The notes under the pieces: model-generated
The model's input: the letters and a program-made list of their open reading frames with translations, nothing else
The model's database searches: none
Told to the model about the DNA's origin: nothing
Shown here: positions 34,189 to 42,450 of the stretch, in pieces
How positions within the stretch are numbered: the stretch's first letter is position 1
Layout of the letters: every line of letters starts with the position of its first letter
Program-made: the position numbers and the translations under genes
Origin: Alkalibacillus haloalkaliphilus
GTDB taxonomy: Bacteria; Bacillota; Bacilli; Bacillales; Alkalibacillaceae
Length of the DNA stretch: 64,000 nt
Reading direction: 5' to 3'
Assembly: GCF_007991275.1 (NCBI RefSeq)
Contig: NZ_BJYA01000013.1
Coordinates: 1-64,000, forward strand

Positions 34189-35083
34189 ATGAGTTCAATG
34201 ACTCCTTAGCCATTTGTTTATATTCATCAATATTAGATTTAAGAGCAAACTCAGCAATATCCACTGGGTAAGTAGCTGTTAATTCAATGACATGTTCTTT
34301 CATCTTAGGCCACACACGTCCACCTGAACGTTCATAAGCGTTTATCAACTTACCAAGTTCTTGACTCCCATGCGTTTTTAAATAACCTGCGAAATCATTT
34401 GAGATATCTGCTACTTTAGCTTCCGTCCAATCAATTAGACCTGTGACATTTTCCTTCTCACCAATCAAAGTATGTCCTGCATGAAGATCACCATGAGTAA
34501 AACTTGTATAATCAGGCCAAAGTGAATCATTATGAAGCCACGTTTGCCAACGCTTCCAAAGGTGATCGGCCACCCCAAATTCAGCTTTGGCATGTTGCAT
34601 ACGTGTTTCCATTTCAGAACGAACTTGCTCTATCGTCTTCACTTCAAGGCCTTGTTCTTCAACTTTGCTTAAAGGAATTTGATGTAACGATGTCATGACT
34701 TTTGCTAATGAGTTTGTAAACGTCTCACTTATATGCTCTGGGTCCATTACCCAATCATATTGTTGTTTCTCTTGATTGACAGTTGCTGCCGGTAAGCCTG
34801 TTAAAGCCTTATAAGCAATCAGTTCATTATTCTCAACTTCCCAGTTCGGAACTTGGAAGTTAACATTTGGCTTAACGACTTCAAGAATTGCTTTTTCTTT
34901 TTGAATGCCCGAAGTAACATCTTCTCGTCTAGGAATACGAAGAATCCACTTGTCACCATGATGGTCCTCCGCCATTACAACTAAAAAATCTAACCCAGAT
35001 TGATTAAACGAAATGGATTCTTCTTTTAGACGTAAGCCGTACTTATTTGCGATTCTTATTATTTCTTCTTTGTTTTGTTTCAT
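34187..35083 (-). CDS. macrolide 2'-phosphotransferase-like protein (Mph family)
   Basis: A 298-residue APH-fold protein with the features of the Mph group: WILRIPRR with the ATP-binding Lys region, the catalytic FTHGDLHAGHTLI, and VTGLIDWTEAKVADISNDFAGYL. Mph enzymes inactivate erythromycin-type macrolides by phosphorylating the desosamine 2'-hydroxyl; environmental bacilli carry chromosomal versions. The start is ATG after AGGTGAT. It has its own terminator and no mobile element beside it, so it looks intrinsic. Resistance is a prediction. Confidence 0.85.
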   Translation of the reverse strand: MKQNKEEIIRIANKYGLRLKEESISFNQSGLDFLVVMAEDHHGDKWILRIPRREDVTSGIQKEKAILEVVKPNVNFQVPNWEVENNELIAYKALTGLPAATVNQEKQQYDWVMDPEHISETFTNSLAKVMTSLHQIPLSKVEEQGLEVKTIEQVRSEMETRMQHAKAEFGVADHLWKRWQTWLHNDSLWPDYTSFTHGDLHAGHTLIGEKENVTGLIDWTEAKVADISNDFAGYLKTHGSQELGKLINAYERSGGRVWPKMKEHVIELTATYPVDIAEFALKSNIDEYKQMAKESLNS

Positions 35084-35120
35084 TGTCTATCACCTAACTA
35101 TATATTATTATCATTACATT

Positions 35121-35633
35121 TTAACCACGATTATTCGAACACCAAAAAGTATAGGCGATACCCGCTACTAAATTCGGGTCAAATTGATGATTTCTAGAAT
35201 CTATTTCGACTGAGAAATGGCGGTTAGTTAAAAAACCTACCCCGCGTGTCCTTCCCACTTCACGATTGTTAATCAAGATCTTTCCTTCTGGCTTCACACC
35301 CCAATCGGCTTCGATTGTTAGAATAGATTCGTTAAAATGATAGTCGACTCGATGCTTTTCTTTCAACCCTTTTGAACTAGTAATGGATGATATTATTTGA
35401 TTGTCCTGACGAAACTCCCAATAGTAACCTTCGCGGACAGAGAATGACTGTTGTGTAATCTGATAATCAGTGGATCCTACCACTTCAATGTTAACGTCAT
35501 ATTGAGGATTGGTTGAAGGCCTTTCTTTAGGTGGACGAACCCAACGTCTCATCTTACCTATTGAAACATTACCTTGTTTAATATTTAAGAACTTTTGCGT
35601 TGCTATAAATGGACGGTCGAACGTAATCTCCAT
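35121..35633 (-). CDS. conserved hypothetical protein, beta-rich
   Basis: A 170-residue protein with alternating short strands, no signal peptide and no membrane helix. Its pattern (a Tyr-Trp-Glu-Phe strand, TSSKGLKEKHRVDY, and ILTIEADWG followed by GKILINNREVGRTRG) resembles a small LURP-one/tubby-type barrel, as also suggested for the gene at 36170-36694. The start is ATG after GGAGGGG. It is the last gene of the set that runs from the ABC pair. The function is unknown. Confidence 0.55.
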   Translation of the reverse strand: MEITFDRPFIATQKFLNIKQGNVSIGKMRRWVRPPKERPSTNPQYDVNIEVVGSTDYQITQQSFSVREGYYWEFRQDNQIISSITSSKGLKEKHRVDYHFNESILTIEADWGVKPEGKILINNREVGRTRGVGFLTNRHFSVEIDSRNHQFDPNLVAGIAYTFWCSNNRG

Positions 35634-35654
35634 TTTAACCCCTCCAAAATAACC

Positions 35655-36098
35655 TTATAATAACTCCATCTCAAAATTTTCATTATAGAAAAACTCGCTT
35701 AACTGTTCAGAATCAAACACTTCTACCATACTCTCAAAATCACTGGCCAACTCATAATTTTTCAGCTCGTCCTTTTTAATCCAAAAGACTTCCCCTTCAT
35801 CAGAAGAAGTTAACTCACCTTCATATAGATCAGTTTTATAGAAGAAAACAATATAACGATCAGCATCCTTTGGCTTAAACTGTTTTACACCACAAAGAAC
35901 TGGTGATATGACCGTCAAACCAGTTTCCTCAAAAACTTCACGAATGACCGAATCAGCAAATGACTCTCCTCGTTCGATGTGTCCACCTGGAAACGTCAAG
36001 CCTGGCCAATTTTTATTAATACGGTTTTGAACTAATATGTAATCACCATCATAAACCATGCACATATTGGTCAGTACAACACTTTCACTTTTTCCCAT
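35655..36098 (-). CDS. Nudix hydrolase, 8-oxo-dGTP diphosphatase-like
   Basis: A 147-residue MutT-type protein with the box GGHIERGESFADSV then IREVFEETGLTV. The preceding RINKNWPGLTFPGG and following CGVKQFKPKDADRYIVFFYKT resemble 8-oxo-dGTP diphosphatases of Firmicutes. The start is ATG after GAAGGATT. It is 21 bases upstream of the beta-rich hypothetical gene and 71 bases downstream of the tubby-like gene. Confidence 0.85.
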   Translation of the reverse strand: MGKSESVVLTNMCMVYDGDYILVQNRINKNWPGLTFPGGHIERGESFADSVIREVFEETGLTVISPVLCGVKQFKPKDADRYIVFFYKTDLYEGELTSSDEGEVFWIKKDELKNYELASDFESMVEVFDSEQLSEFFYNENFEMELL

Positions 36099-36169
36099 AA
36101 ATCCTTCACCACTTCTCTACTAATTTTAAAATCTAATTTGATCGTATCACAAATGACAAACTTAGCTGA

Positions 36170-36694
36170 TTATTTCACGCCTAATTCAAAGGTATGAAGT
36201 AAACAAAATAGAACCGACAACTCAATCCCTCCAGCCACAACTTTTATATAATTACTTCTCGGTGGAAGGACTTGGTCATACGTCATTTCGCCAATGATCT
36301 TCTCATCTTCGTATATTAGTGTTCTATTATTAAATGCTTCTTTTGAAATCAAATAGTTATTCCCGTTTAAGGAGAACTCTAGCTGTTTATTCGTTACATT
36401 TAAATTGTTCACAACTGTAGCGATCATCTCACCTTCTTGATAAATAGAGTTTACATAGAATTTCTTTTTAAAAGACCATGGTTCTGTCGCAGTTACAAGC
36501 ACCTGACCTTGAGAACCTTTCAGTTTTACACTAACAGCACCTCTTGGGTTACGAGCTGACAATATAGCATCAACCCAATTTTTATTATATCGTTGCAAAA
36601 AATATATAATGTTATTCTCCTGATCATACACGGGGACATCTCTTCTAGAGCCTAGATTAAACTGCATTTCATAGTAATAATATTGTTGATTCAA
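36170..36694 (-). CDS. tubby/LURP-one-like hypothetical protein
   Basis: About 174 residues of beta strands with a single hydrophobic helix at the end (GGIELSVLFCLLHTFELG), the pattern of tubby C-terminal-like (phospholipid scramblase/LURP) domains of bacilli. Strand examples are VYDQENNIIYFLQRY and KKKFYVNSIYQEGEMIATV. The start is probably TTG at 36694, nine bases after GGAG; an earlier TTG at 36709 lacks a site. It directly follows the ABC permease gene and probably belongs to that operon. The function is unknown. Confidence 0.5.
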   Translation of the reverse strand: MNQQYYYYEMQFNLGSRRDVPVYDQENNIIYFLQRYNKNWVDAILSARNPRGAVSVKLKGSQGQVLVTATEPWSFKKKFYVNSIYQEGEMIATVVNNLNVTNKQLEFSLNGNNYLISKEAFNNRTLIYEDEKIIGEMTYDQVLPPRSNYIKVVAGGIELSVLFCLLHTFELGVK

Positions 36695-36709
36695 AATACT
36701 GCACTCCAA

Positions 36710-37819
36710 TTACAACCAAATTTTAACCGTTAATACTAAGGTTACAAGTATAATTGACGGAAGCGTCATCCATCTTTTAAACCGCTTCTTCGCAAAAATT
36801 GTCTTGGAATTCGAATACGGTACCACAGTGAAAAAATCACTAGAAACTAGTTGGTCATATACACTGTTAAACCAAGAGTGGATAAAAGCTATAAAACTAA
36901 TATAAATAATAGCGACAAACCAATAAGATGGAACGATTATAATGACAAACAATGTAACTAGCATAATTTGTAGATAAGCCCCGATATACTTATGGTGTCT
37001 TATAACAGATTTAATTAAGATTTCTAGTAAAACATTTTCTTCTGTCCTCTTCTTAAATAGTCTCCTAGACCTTAACCTAACCCTCTTCATCGGTTTAGTT
37101 CTCATATCAACTTCAACATCATTCGACATGTGAAAGATCATGTTGATCAATCTATTTCTTAAGTGATTTTCCATTTCTATATCTTTAAGTAAGCGACGTT
37201 TATAGTCCATCTTCATAAATAAGTAACCTGTAATGAAAGTAAGAACTAGCCCAATTCCCACATATACTACCGGAGAAATAAAAGTTAAAATCATCCCAAC
37301 TAAACTTAAAACAACCAAAGACATGAGCACACTAACTACTAAATGGTTAAACCTTTTTCTAATGAACAATATTGTAGTTTTATATCCAATTAAAAGCAGC
37401 ATTAAAAATATAAAGTCCATCACTTTCAGTTCATAAATAACGAGTAGCACTGGCAAAAACAAAAGAATGACCATTAAGATATTCATAGCCGATTTCACGA
37501 CTGACAACCCAAAACTATATAAACGCAAACGCTTTATAAGATCAGGTCGCTGTAACAAAAACAATACATCCGCTTCATACAGATAAGTTCTAATGCTACC
37601 GCTAGAACAAAAAAGCATTATCAATAAACTTACAACATAAAAAGGAATATCTTTACTCCAGTATTGGCCAGGGCTGATCCAAATATCTAACATTAAAACC
37701 GCTACCAAAGGTAAAATGAGGTAGACTATAGTCGTCCAATCGATAACAGTCCGAACAACTTTCAACTGTCTTTCAACGTCTTGCTTCAACCTTTTCCTAA
37801 ACAATTGATTAGCCACCAT
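36710..37819 (-). CDS. EcsB/YthQ-like ABC transporter permease
   Basis: About 369 residues with around eight hydrophobic helices and a basic cytoplasmic loop (MRTKPMKRVRLRSRRLFKKR) as in EcsB-type permeases. The conserved YLYEADVLFLLQRP segment after the second helix pair is typical. It overlaps the end of the ATPase gene. The start is uncertain: ATG at 37819 is given, GTG at 37828 and TTG at 37807 are also in frame. Ecs-type exporters affect secretion and regulated intramembrane proteolysis; the substrate is unknown. Confidence 0.8.
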   Translation of the reverse strand: MVANQLFRKRLKQDVERQLKVVRTVIDWTTIVYLILPLVAVLMLDIWISPGQYWSKDIPFYVVSLLIMLFCSSGSIRTYLYEADVLFLLQRPDLIKRLRLYSFGLSVVKSAMNILMVILLFLPVLLVIYELKVMDFIFLMLLLIGYKTTILFIRKRFNHLVVSVLMSLVVLSLVGMILTFISPVVYVGIGLVLTFITGYLFMKMDYKRRLLKDIEMENHLRNRLINMIFHMSNDVEVDMRTKPMKRVRLRSRRLFKKRTEENVLLEILIKSVIRHHKYIGAYLQIMLVTLFVIIIVPSYWFVAIIYISFIAFIHSWFNSVYDQLVSSDFFTVVPYSNSKTIFAKKRFKRWMTLPSIILVTLVLTVKIWL

Positions 37820-38513
37820 AAACGTCACGTTCAGTTAAAATATTAAAGCAATCAAATAACGACCCGCCGACGAGTCGACTTTCTTTTTGAACAGCTCGTA
37901 ATTCACCCTGAACCAGTATTTTACCGTTCGATAACAAAACAAACTGATCACAGATCTTCTCAGCTGTATCTAATGCATGAGTACATAATAAAACCCCTGC
38001 GCCTCGTTCTTTTTCTTGATTAATTAATTGAAGAAATAGGTTGATAGCTTGCGGATCCAATCCCATAAACGGTTCATCAATAATATACAAACTTGGCTTT
38101 CTTAAAAAAGCTAACACCATCATCGCTTTTTGCTGCATTCCTTTAGAAAAGGAATCAGGTAAATCATGCACAACGTTCAACAACTTTAACTTCTCTAATA
38201 AGGTTTCTGCATCAGAAAAGAAAACTTCTTCATCAACTGATAAAGTCGAATATAAAAACTCAATATGTTCCCACAATGTTAAACCTTCATAAAAAATAGG
38301 CCTCTCTGGTATGTATGAGTATTCCTTATAATCGACTTCCCCCTCAAAAACAGGCATAACCCCAATAATTGACTTAATAATGGAACTTTTCCCCGCTCCG
38401 TTAGGGCCGATTAAACCTACTAAACTACCAGCAGGAATGGAAAATTGAATGTCACTTAATACTACTTGGTTCTGATTATACTTGGCCTCTTGTATATCTA
38501 CTGTTAATAGCAT
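37809..38513 (-). CDS. EcsA/YthP-like ABC transporter ATP-binding protein
   Basis: A 234-residue ATPase with Walker A GLIGPNGAGKSS, Q-loop region YIPERPIFYEGLTLWEH, signature FSKGMQQKAMM, Walker B LYIIDEPFMGLD and the H-loop in LLCTHALD. The signature has FSKGM instead of LSGGQ, as in EcsA-like proteins. The start is the ATG at 38513, 21 codons inside the frame. It pairs with the permease gene by overlap. Because the hit-ecs neighbourhood is absent, YthPQ is an equally good match. Confidence 0.86.
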   Translation of the reverse strand: MLLTVDIQEAKYNQNQVVLSDIQFSIPAGSLVGLIGPNGAGKSSIIKSIIGVMPVFEGEVDYKEYSYIPERPIFYEGLTLWEHIEFLYSTLSVDEEVFFSDAETLLEKLKLLNVVHDLPDSFSKGMQQKAMMVLAFLRKPSLYIIDEPFMGLDPQAINLFLQLINQEKERGAGVLLCTHALDTAEKICDQFVLLSNGKILVQGELRAVQKESRLVGGSLFDCFNILTERDVYGG

Positions 38514-38633
38514 ATAACCACCACTTTCAGCGAGCTCTTCATATAATTTTAACACAATTTTCCACATTTTTTCCACTGGATTTCCGAAATATGGTAAGTT
38601 GTATTTAAATAAATTTTACCTGGAGGTGAGCTT

Positions 38634-38750
38634 ATGAAGAGTTATTTAAAAGAGCCATTTTTCAAATTTAGTATGATTGTGACATTCGCAACTTTAATCA
38701 TCATGTTTGGATATATTTCCGGGCACTTTATGTTAAGTCTAATCTATTAA
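38634..38750 (+). CDS. 38-residue membrane peptide
   Basis: ATG at 38634, seven bases after a very good TGGAGGTGAG, opens a 38-codon frame: MKSYLKEPFFKF followed by a single hydrophobic helix (MIVTFATLIIMFGYISG) and a short tail ending in Tyr. The basic start suggests the N-terminus stays inside. It is divergent from the ABC pair and ends at a hairpin. No family was recognised, but the start site, helix and terminator together make a real gene likely. Confidence 0.65.
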   Translation: MKSYLKEPFFKFSMIVTFATLIIMFGYISGHFMLSLIY

Positions 38751-38786
38751 AAAAGCTGATATGATTATCAAATCATACCAGCTTTT
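38751..38786. terminator. bidirectional hairpin
   Basis: A ~15-bp stem with two mismatches (38751-38765 with 38772-38786) lies between the small membrane gene and the convergent SDR gene. Confidence 0.72.
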
Positions 38787-38791
38787 AACCT

Positions 38792-39586
38792 TTAACCTAA
38801 TCGATCCGCAATCATTTTAGCTGCTCTTTTGGGGACTAAACGGTACAATCGATCCATCATTTTTGAATCTTTACCAGCTAACACACGGTACTCGTCTTTT
38901 TCCATTCCGTCTATTATGATCTCTGCTGCTTCTTTAGGTGATAACAACTTATGCGCTTTACCTTCATCATTTTTTGATTCTCTCGTTCCTTCTGCACCAG
39001 AGTTCTTCATAATATTAGTTCCGACTCCCCCTGGGAAGACAACCGTTACATTAACATTAGTGTCTTTTAACTCTGAATGTAACCCCTCAGTTAACAACTT
39101 CACGGCAGCTTTTGATGCACCATAAATCGTCTGCCCTGGCACCGGTAGAAAACCGCCCATACTTGATACGTTCGTAATGTGCGCTTCTGGCCTTTCTAAG
39201 AAATAAGGTAAAAATGATTTCGTCATATACAAGGTCCCATTAAAGTTGACATCCATTACGAGGTCTATTTTCTCATAGTCTAAATCATTTACATTAATAA
39301 ATGGCTGAATGATTCCAGCGTTATTAATGATCCCATCAACTTGTCCATGGTGATTAATTACTTCACCCGGTAATGCTCCTACTGCATCCCGGTCCGTGAT
39401 ATCTACAACATGTATTGATACACGATCTTGTTGGTCTCCTGCTAGCTTAACTGTCTCTTTTAAGCCCTCTTCATTTACATCGACAGCAGCAACAGAAGCT
39501 CCCTTTTCAAGTAAATTTAAAACTATTTCACGCCCTATTCCATTACCTCCACCTGTTACAACAATCACTTTGTCTCTAGCTTTCAT
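38792..39586 (-). CDS. SDR-family oxidoreductase
   Basis: A 264-residue classical short-chain dehydrogenase. It has the cofactor loop TGGGNGIGREI, a DVNE acidic residue after the second strand that favours NAD, GIINNAGI, catalytic Ser in NVSSMGG and the YGASK catalytic Tyr/Lys. The C-terminal region (KLLSPKEAAEIIIDGMEKD) resembles lipid or alcohol-modifying SDRs. The start is ATG after GGGAGAGG. It is divergent from a TetR gene with a palindromic operator in between, so it is probably that regulator's target. Confidence 0.88.
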   Translation of the reverse strand: MKARDKVIVVTGGGNGIGREIVLNLLEKGASVAAVDVNEEGLKETVKLAGDQQDRVSIHVVDITDRDAVGALPGEVINHHGQVDGIINNAGIIQPFINVNDLDYEKIDLVMDVNFNGTLYMTKSFLPYFLERPEAHITNVSSMGGFLPVPGQTIYGASKAAVKLLTEGLHSELKDTNVNVTVVFPGGVGTNIMKNSGAEGTRESKNDEGKAHKLLSPKEAAEIIIDGMEKDEYRVLAGKDSKMMDRLYRLVPKRAAKMIADRLG

Positions 39587-39653
39587 CCAATCCTCTCCCT
39601 AAAAAATTATTTAACGCTAAATGGTAAAATATATATTGTGATTACTTTCTAAT

Positions 39654-39677
39654 TTTATTATACACTTGTATAATAAA
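39654..39677. promoter_or_regulatory. TetR-type operator between SDR and tetR genes
   Basis: Two perfect 11-bp arms, TTTATTATACA and TGTATAATAAA, flank a 2-bp centre. Each arm contains a TATAAT-like -10, one facing each gene. This fits a site from which one regulator controls both divergent genes. Confidence 0.7.
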
Positions 39678-39713
39678 CATGTCATTTTAAACGTTAGTTA
39701 AGGAGAGACTTCC

Positions 39714-40262
39714 ATGAACGAAGATTTAAGAGTCATAAAAACTAAACAAAATTTAAAAGTTGCATTATTGGAATTACTGAGCCATAAATCATTAGAAGAT
39801 ATTACCGTTACAGCACTCTGTAAACAAACAGGGACCACTAGAAGAACGTTCTACCTTCACTATAATAACGTTCCTCACTTTTTTGAAGAATTTGTTAATC
39901 AGTTGCTTGAAGAACTTGAAGAGTCCATCGTAAAAACATCTCAAGAACGAATAGATAACGATGACCAACTCGAACCTAAAATGATTAATTTATTTAAACA
40001 TGTATATGAAAACAAAAACTTTTATAGTTTTATTTTTAGCAACCATTCTAAGTTTGCTTATTATGAAATGTTTTTCAATAAAATTAAAACACTTATTCAA
40101 GATTCGATGAACTCGCTGAACGTTGAAGAGAATCAAATAGAATTTAAAGTTGCTTTTTACGCTAATGCTGTTTTAGGTTTAGTTCTAGCGTGGTATAACG
40201 AGGATTTCCAAACACCAATTGAGGAGATGAATCACATCTTAATTAAGGAGCTTACAAACTAA
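39714..40262 (+). CDS. TetR/AcrR-family transcriptional regulator
   Basis: A 182-residue regulator. The N-terminal DNA-binding domain reads LKVALLELLSHKSLEDITVTAL and CKQTGTTRRTFYLHYNN, the variant found in DhaS-like TetR proteins with a TetR_C_8-type helical domain. The start is ATG after AAGGAGAG. It is divergent from the SDR gene and shares the palindromic intergenic site, suggesting autoregulation and SDR control. The ligand is unknown. Confidence 0.88.
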   Translation: MNEDLRVIKTKQNLKVALLELLSHKSLEDITVTALCKQTGTTRRTFYLHYNNVPHFFEEFVNQLLEELEESIVKTSQERIDNDDQLEPKMINLFKHVYENKNFYSFIFSNHSKFAYYEMFFNKIKTLIQDSMNSLNVEENQIEFKVAFYANAVLGLVLAWYNEDFQTPIEEMNHILIKELTN

Positions 40263-40277
40263 GTTCGAGAAATAAAA

Positions 40278-40308
40278 CAAGGGCCATTTATCATAAAAAG
40301 GCCCTTGT
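40278..40308. terminator. hairpin between convergent tetR and alcohol dehydrogenase genes
   Basis: 9-bp perfect arms ACAAGGGCC and GGCCCTTGT with a 13-base loop; no T tract on either side. Confidence 0.55.
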
Positions 40309-40324
40309 CCATATACCGGAAAGA

Positions 40325-41359
40325 TCAATCAAACTTTGTAACCACAATTGTCCCATTAGTTTTATAATCACTCATATCATTGAATACACGCTCTACTTCT
40401 GATAATGAAATTTCATCAGTTACCATTTGACCCGGATTAAGGTTTCCTTGGCCAACCATGTTCAACATTGGTTCGAAACGGTGTCCAGGCATCCCTAGCG
40501 TGGTGATAAACGACTTCTCAGCCATTACCATATCATCAATTGGTAGACTAATATAACCAGCTTCTTTTTGAGTTGTTACACCAATTTGTAAATGGCGGCC
40601 ACCTTTCTTCAAACTATTAATACCATTTAAGCAAGTTTGAGCAATTCCTAATGCATCAATAGAAACATCTGCCCCACCTCTAGTGATTTCTTGTACAGCT
40701 TCTACTGGGTCATTATTTATACTATTGATTATGTGGTGTGCACCCATTTGTTTGGCAAGATTTAAGTTATTATCATTAATATCTACACCGATTACTTCAG
40801 CACCCATCGAATTCGCAATGTGTATTGCAGAAAGCCCAACACCGCCGCAACCATATACGACAACCCTCTCCCCAGGCAAGACTTGAGCTTGGTCGATTAC
40901 ACCGTGGTAACTTGTCATAAAACGACAGCCCATTGCAGCTGCGTCCTTGAAACTAACAGATTCAGGAATATGAACGACATTTCGATCTCCATTAGGAACA
41001 CCAACATACTCACCATAGCCACCTTCATAAGCAACACCCGGGACTAAAAATGAGTCACATAAGTGTGTATCACCCTTCAAACAGTAAGGACATGTACCAT
41101 CACTTCCTGAAAATGGGACTATGACGCGATCACCTTTTTTAAAATTTTTAACTTCACTTCCAACTTCCTCAACAACTCCAGCAAATTCATGCCCAATAAT
41201 TGGTTGTACAAAGTCAATATCCCCTACCCACATATGCCAGTCACTTCGACAAACACCGTTTGCCATGTTCTTAACTACAATTCCTTTACTGTCAATCTGA
41301 GGATCAGGAACATCTTTTACTACTGCACGCTTCACATCCTCCATAACTAATGCTTTCAC
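40325..41359 (-). CDS. zinc-dependent alcohol dehydrogenase (MDR family)
   Basis: A 344-residue medium-chain dehydrogenase. Catalytic zinc ligands are in GVCRSDWH and GHEFAGVVEEVG. The NAD loop is VVVYGCGGVGLSAIHIA with an Asp after the next strand (IGVDIND). The structural-zinc loop reads D-x2-C-x2-C-x7-C: the first of the four usual Cys is Asp. The start is GTG with GGGGGGATGAG upstream. The substrate is unknown. It is convergent with the TetR gene and stands alone. Confidence 0.9.
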   Translation of the reverse strand: MKALVMEDVKRAVVKDVPDPQIDSKGIVVKNMANGVCRSDWHMWVGDIDFVQPIIGHEFAGVVEEVGSEVKNFKKGDRVIVPFSGSDGTCPYCLKGDTHLCDSFLVPGVAYEGGYGEYVGVPNGDRNVVHIPESVSFKDAAAMGCRFMTSYHGVIDQAQVLPGERVVVYGCGGVGLSAIHIANSMGAEVIGVDINDNNLNLAKQMGAHHIINSINNDPVEAVQEITRGGADVSIDALGIAQTCLNGINSLKKGGRHLQIGVTTQKEAGYISLPIDDMVMAEKSFITTLGMPGHRFEPMLNMVGQGNLNPGQMVTDEISLSEVERVFNDMSDYKTNGTIVVTKFD

Positions 41360-41535
41360 TTAGCTCATCCCCCCTCTTTTAATATCAAAACCTAATATTT
41401 TAAAAATTCTGACCAATCAGTTTATATGTTACACCATATTAAACCTTATACCTATTCCCTTTTTCGTATAGGTCAGTTCAAACTAAAGGAGGATAAACTT
41501 CACCAGTTAACACATACTTTTGGAGAAATTTTTTG

Positions 41536-41580
41536 ATGAAATTTAACAAAACCAAACAACATATCAGTAAGGAAATTAAA
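41536..41580 (+). other. 14-codon open frame in the intergenic space, doubtful
   Basis: An ATG ten bases after GGAG opens MKFNKTKQHISKEIK. An unrelated AAAGGAGGAT stands further upstream without a start codon. This may be the remnant of a lost gene; the region 41360-41612 otherwise shows only a terminator. Confidence 0.2.
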
Positions 41581-41607
41581 TAACCCAGCTAACCTAAGTA
41601 GCTGGGT
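41580..41607 (-). terminator. terminator after thioesterase gene
   Basis: Perfect arms ACCCAGCTA and TAGCTGGGT (41583-41591, 41599-41607) are followed on the minus strand by TTATTTAATTT. Confidence 0.82.
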
Positions 41608-41612
41608 CTCTT

Positions 41613-42083
41613 TCATCTTAATGATGACCGATTTTTTCGATGTTCTTTCCGAGCAAGTGCGGTATCATATAATCTTTTCTCTTCTTCGGTCTCAGGAATA
41701 ATTTCAGGCACTTGAGTAGGATTACCATCTTGATCAACAGCAACCATGGTTAGAAATGACTCTGTCGTTAATTCTTTATGTCTTCTCAATAAATCATCAG
41801 CGTAAACTTTCACATACACTTCCATCGAAGTACGCCCAGTTCTTGTGACGAACGCTTCTAACGTTAACGCATCACCCACTTTGGCAGATGATAAAAAGTC
41901 CACCGAATCAATCGATGCCGTCACAACAGCGGCATTTGAATGTTTCATGGCCGTTAAAGCTGCTATTTCATCGATAAATGCTAATACTTTCCCACCGAAA
42001 ATTGTGTCTAAATGATTCGTATCTGGTGGCAATACGAGCTTTGTTTGTTTCATCTTCGAATAACTTACAGGTATGGGTTCCAA
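41613..42083 (-). CDS. acyl-CoA thioesterase, YkhA-like hotdog protein
   Basis: A 156-residue single-hotdog enzyme that hydrolyses acyl-CoA. Characteristic stretches are LVLPPDTNHLDTIFGGKVLAFIDEIAAL (with catalytic-type Asn/Asp), VVTASIDSVDFL, GDALTLEAFVTRTGRTSMEV and a charged C-terminal tail. The start is TTG, seven bases after AGGAGG. A cobalamin riboswitch and a 10-codon micro-ORF precede it on the same strand, an unusual arrangement for this enzyme. It has its own terminator. Confidence 0.88.
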   Translation of the reverse strand: MEPIPVSYSKMKQTKLVLPPDTNHLDTIFGGKVLAFIDEIAALTAMKHSNAAVVTASIDSVDFLSSAKVGDALTLEAFVTRTGRTSMEVYVKVYADDLLRRHKELTTESFLTMVAVDQDGNPTQVPEIIPETEEEKRLYDTALARKEHRKNRSSLR

Positions 42084-42130
42084 CAGTTAACCTCCTAAAT
42101 TAATATAATTTGAGTAAGGATCAACCGTCA

Positions 42131-42163
42131 TCATGGAACCCTACCATAATGGTTGTCTTTCAT
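42131..42163 (-). CDS. 10-codon micro-ORF between cobalamin riboswitch and thioesterase
   Basis: ATG at 42163 stands seven bases after AGGAGGGTG and encodes MKDNHYGRVP. The coding sequence is part of an imperfect hairpin (arms about 42122-42136 and 42144-42155). It may be a translated leader that passes the riboswitch signal to the thioesterase, or the truncated 5' end of a deleted cobalamin-regulated gene. Confidence 0.4.
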   Translation of the reverse strand: MKDNHYGRVP

Positions 42164-42204
42164 GACGTAACACCCTCCTATCTCCCGTAGGAATTCATGT
42201 TCTT

Positions 42205-42356
42205 CCTTATGGCAGGTCTCCTGGCTCAGATTCATCAACATATAGCCCTTCCCATTCATTGAACAGTGGATTATCTACATGTCTCCTCATTACAGTGGCG
42301 GGACCGCGTTGGACTTGCACCAACCTTCCCTTTTCAGCTTTTAAAGCACCATAAGG
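42205..42356 (-). promoter_or_regulatory. cobalamin riboswitch
   Basis: Read on the minus strand it shows GGGAAGGTTGGTGCAAGTCC, CCCGCCACTGT, a GGGAAGGGC block and the B12-box GAGCCAGGAGACCTGCC. P1 is formed by CCTTATGG (42356..42349) and CCATAAGG (42212..42205). All core elements are intact. Downstream lie a micro-ORF and the YkhA-like gene; no B12 uptake or synthesis gene is near. Confidence 0.93.
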
Positions 42357-42394
42357 CTCATTCAATTTTAAAAGAGAAACTTGTTCTCACCATT

Positions 42395-42450
42395 AATATC
42401 TCTTATAGCAGCTTAGTTGTCAACTGGACAAAACTAACGGTCGTTAGGTT
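42395..42450 (-). promoter_or_regulatory. promoter of the riboswitch transcript with TetR-type palindrome
   Basis: On the minus strand TTGACA (42423..42418) and GATATT (42400..42395) are 17 bases apart; TTGTCC (42431..42426) with TATAAG (42407..42402) is an alternative. The palindrome CTAACG-GT-CGTTAG (42434-42447) sits at the upstream edge. Sixteen of 20 bases agree with the palindrome at 42929-42948. Confidence 0.5.

Noticed and set aside
34187-35083. Macrolide phosphotransferase as part of a mobile resistance element
   Set aside because: No transposase, integrase or terminal repeats flank it and its base use matches the neighbours.
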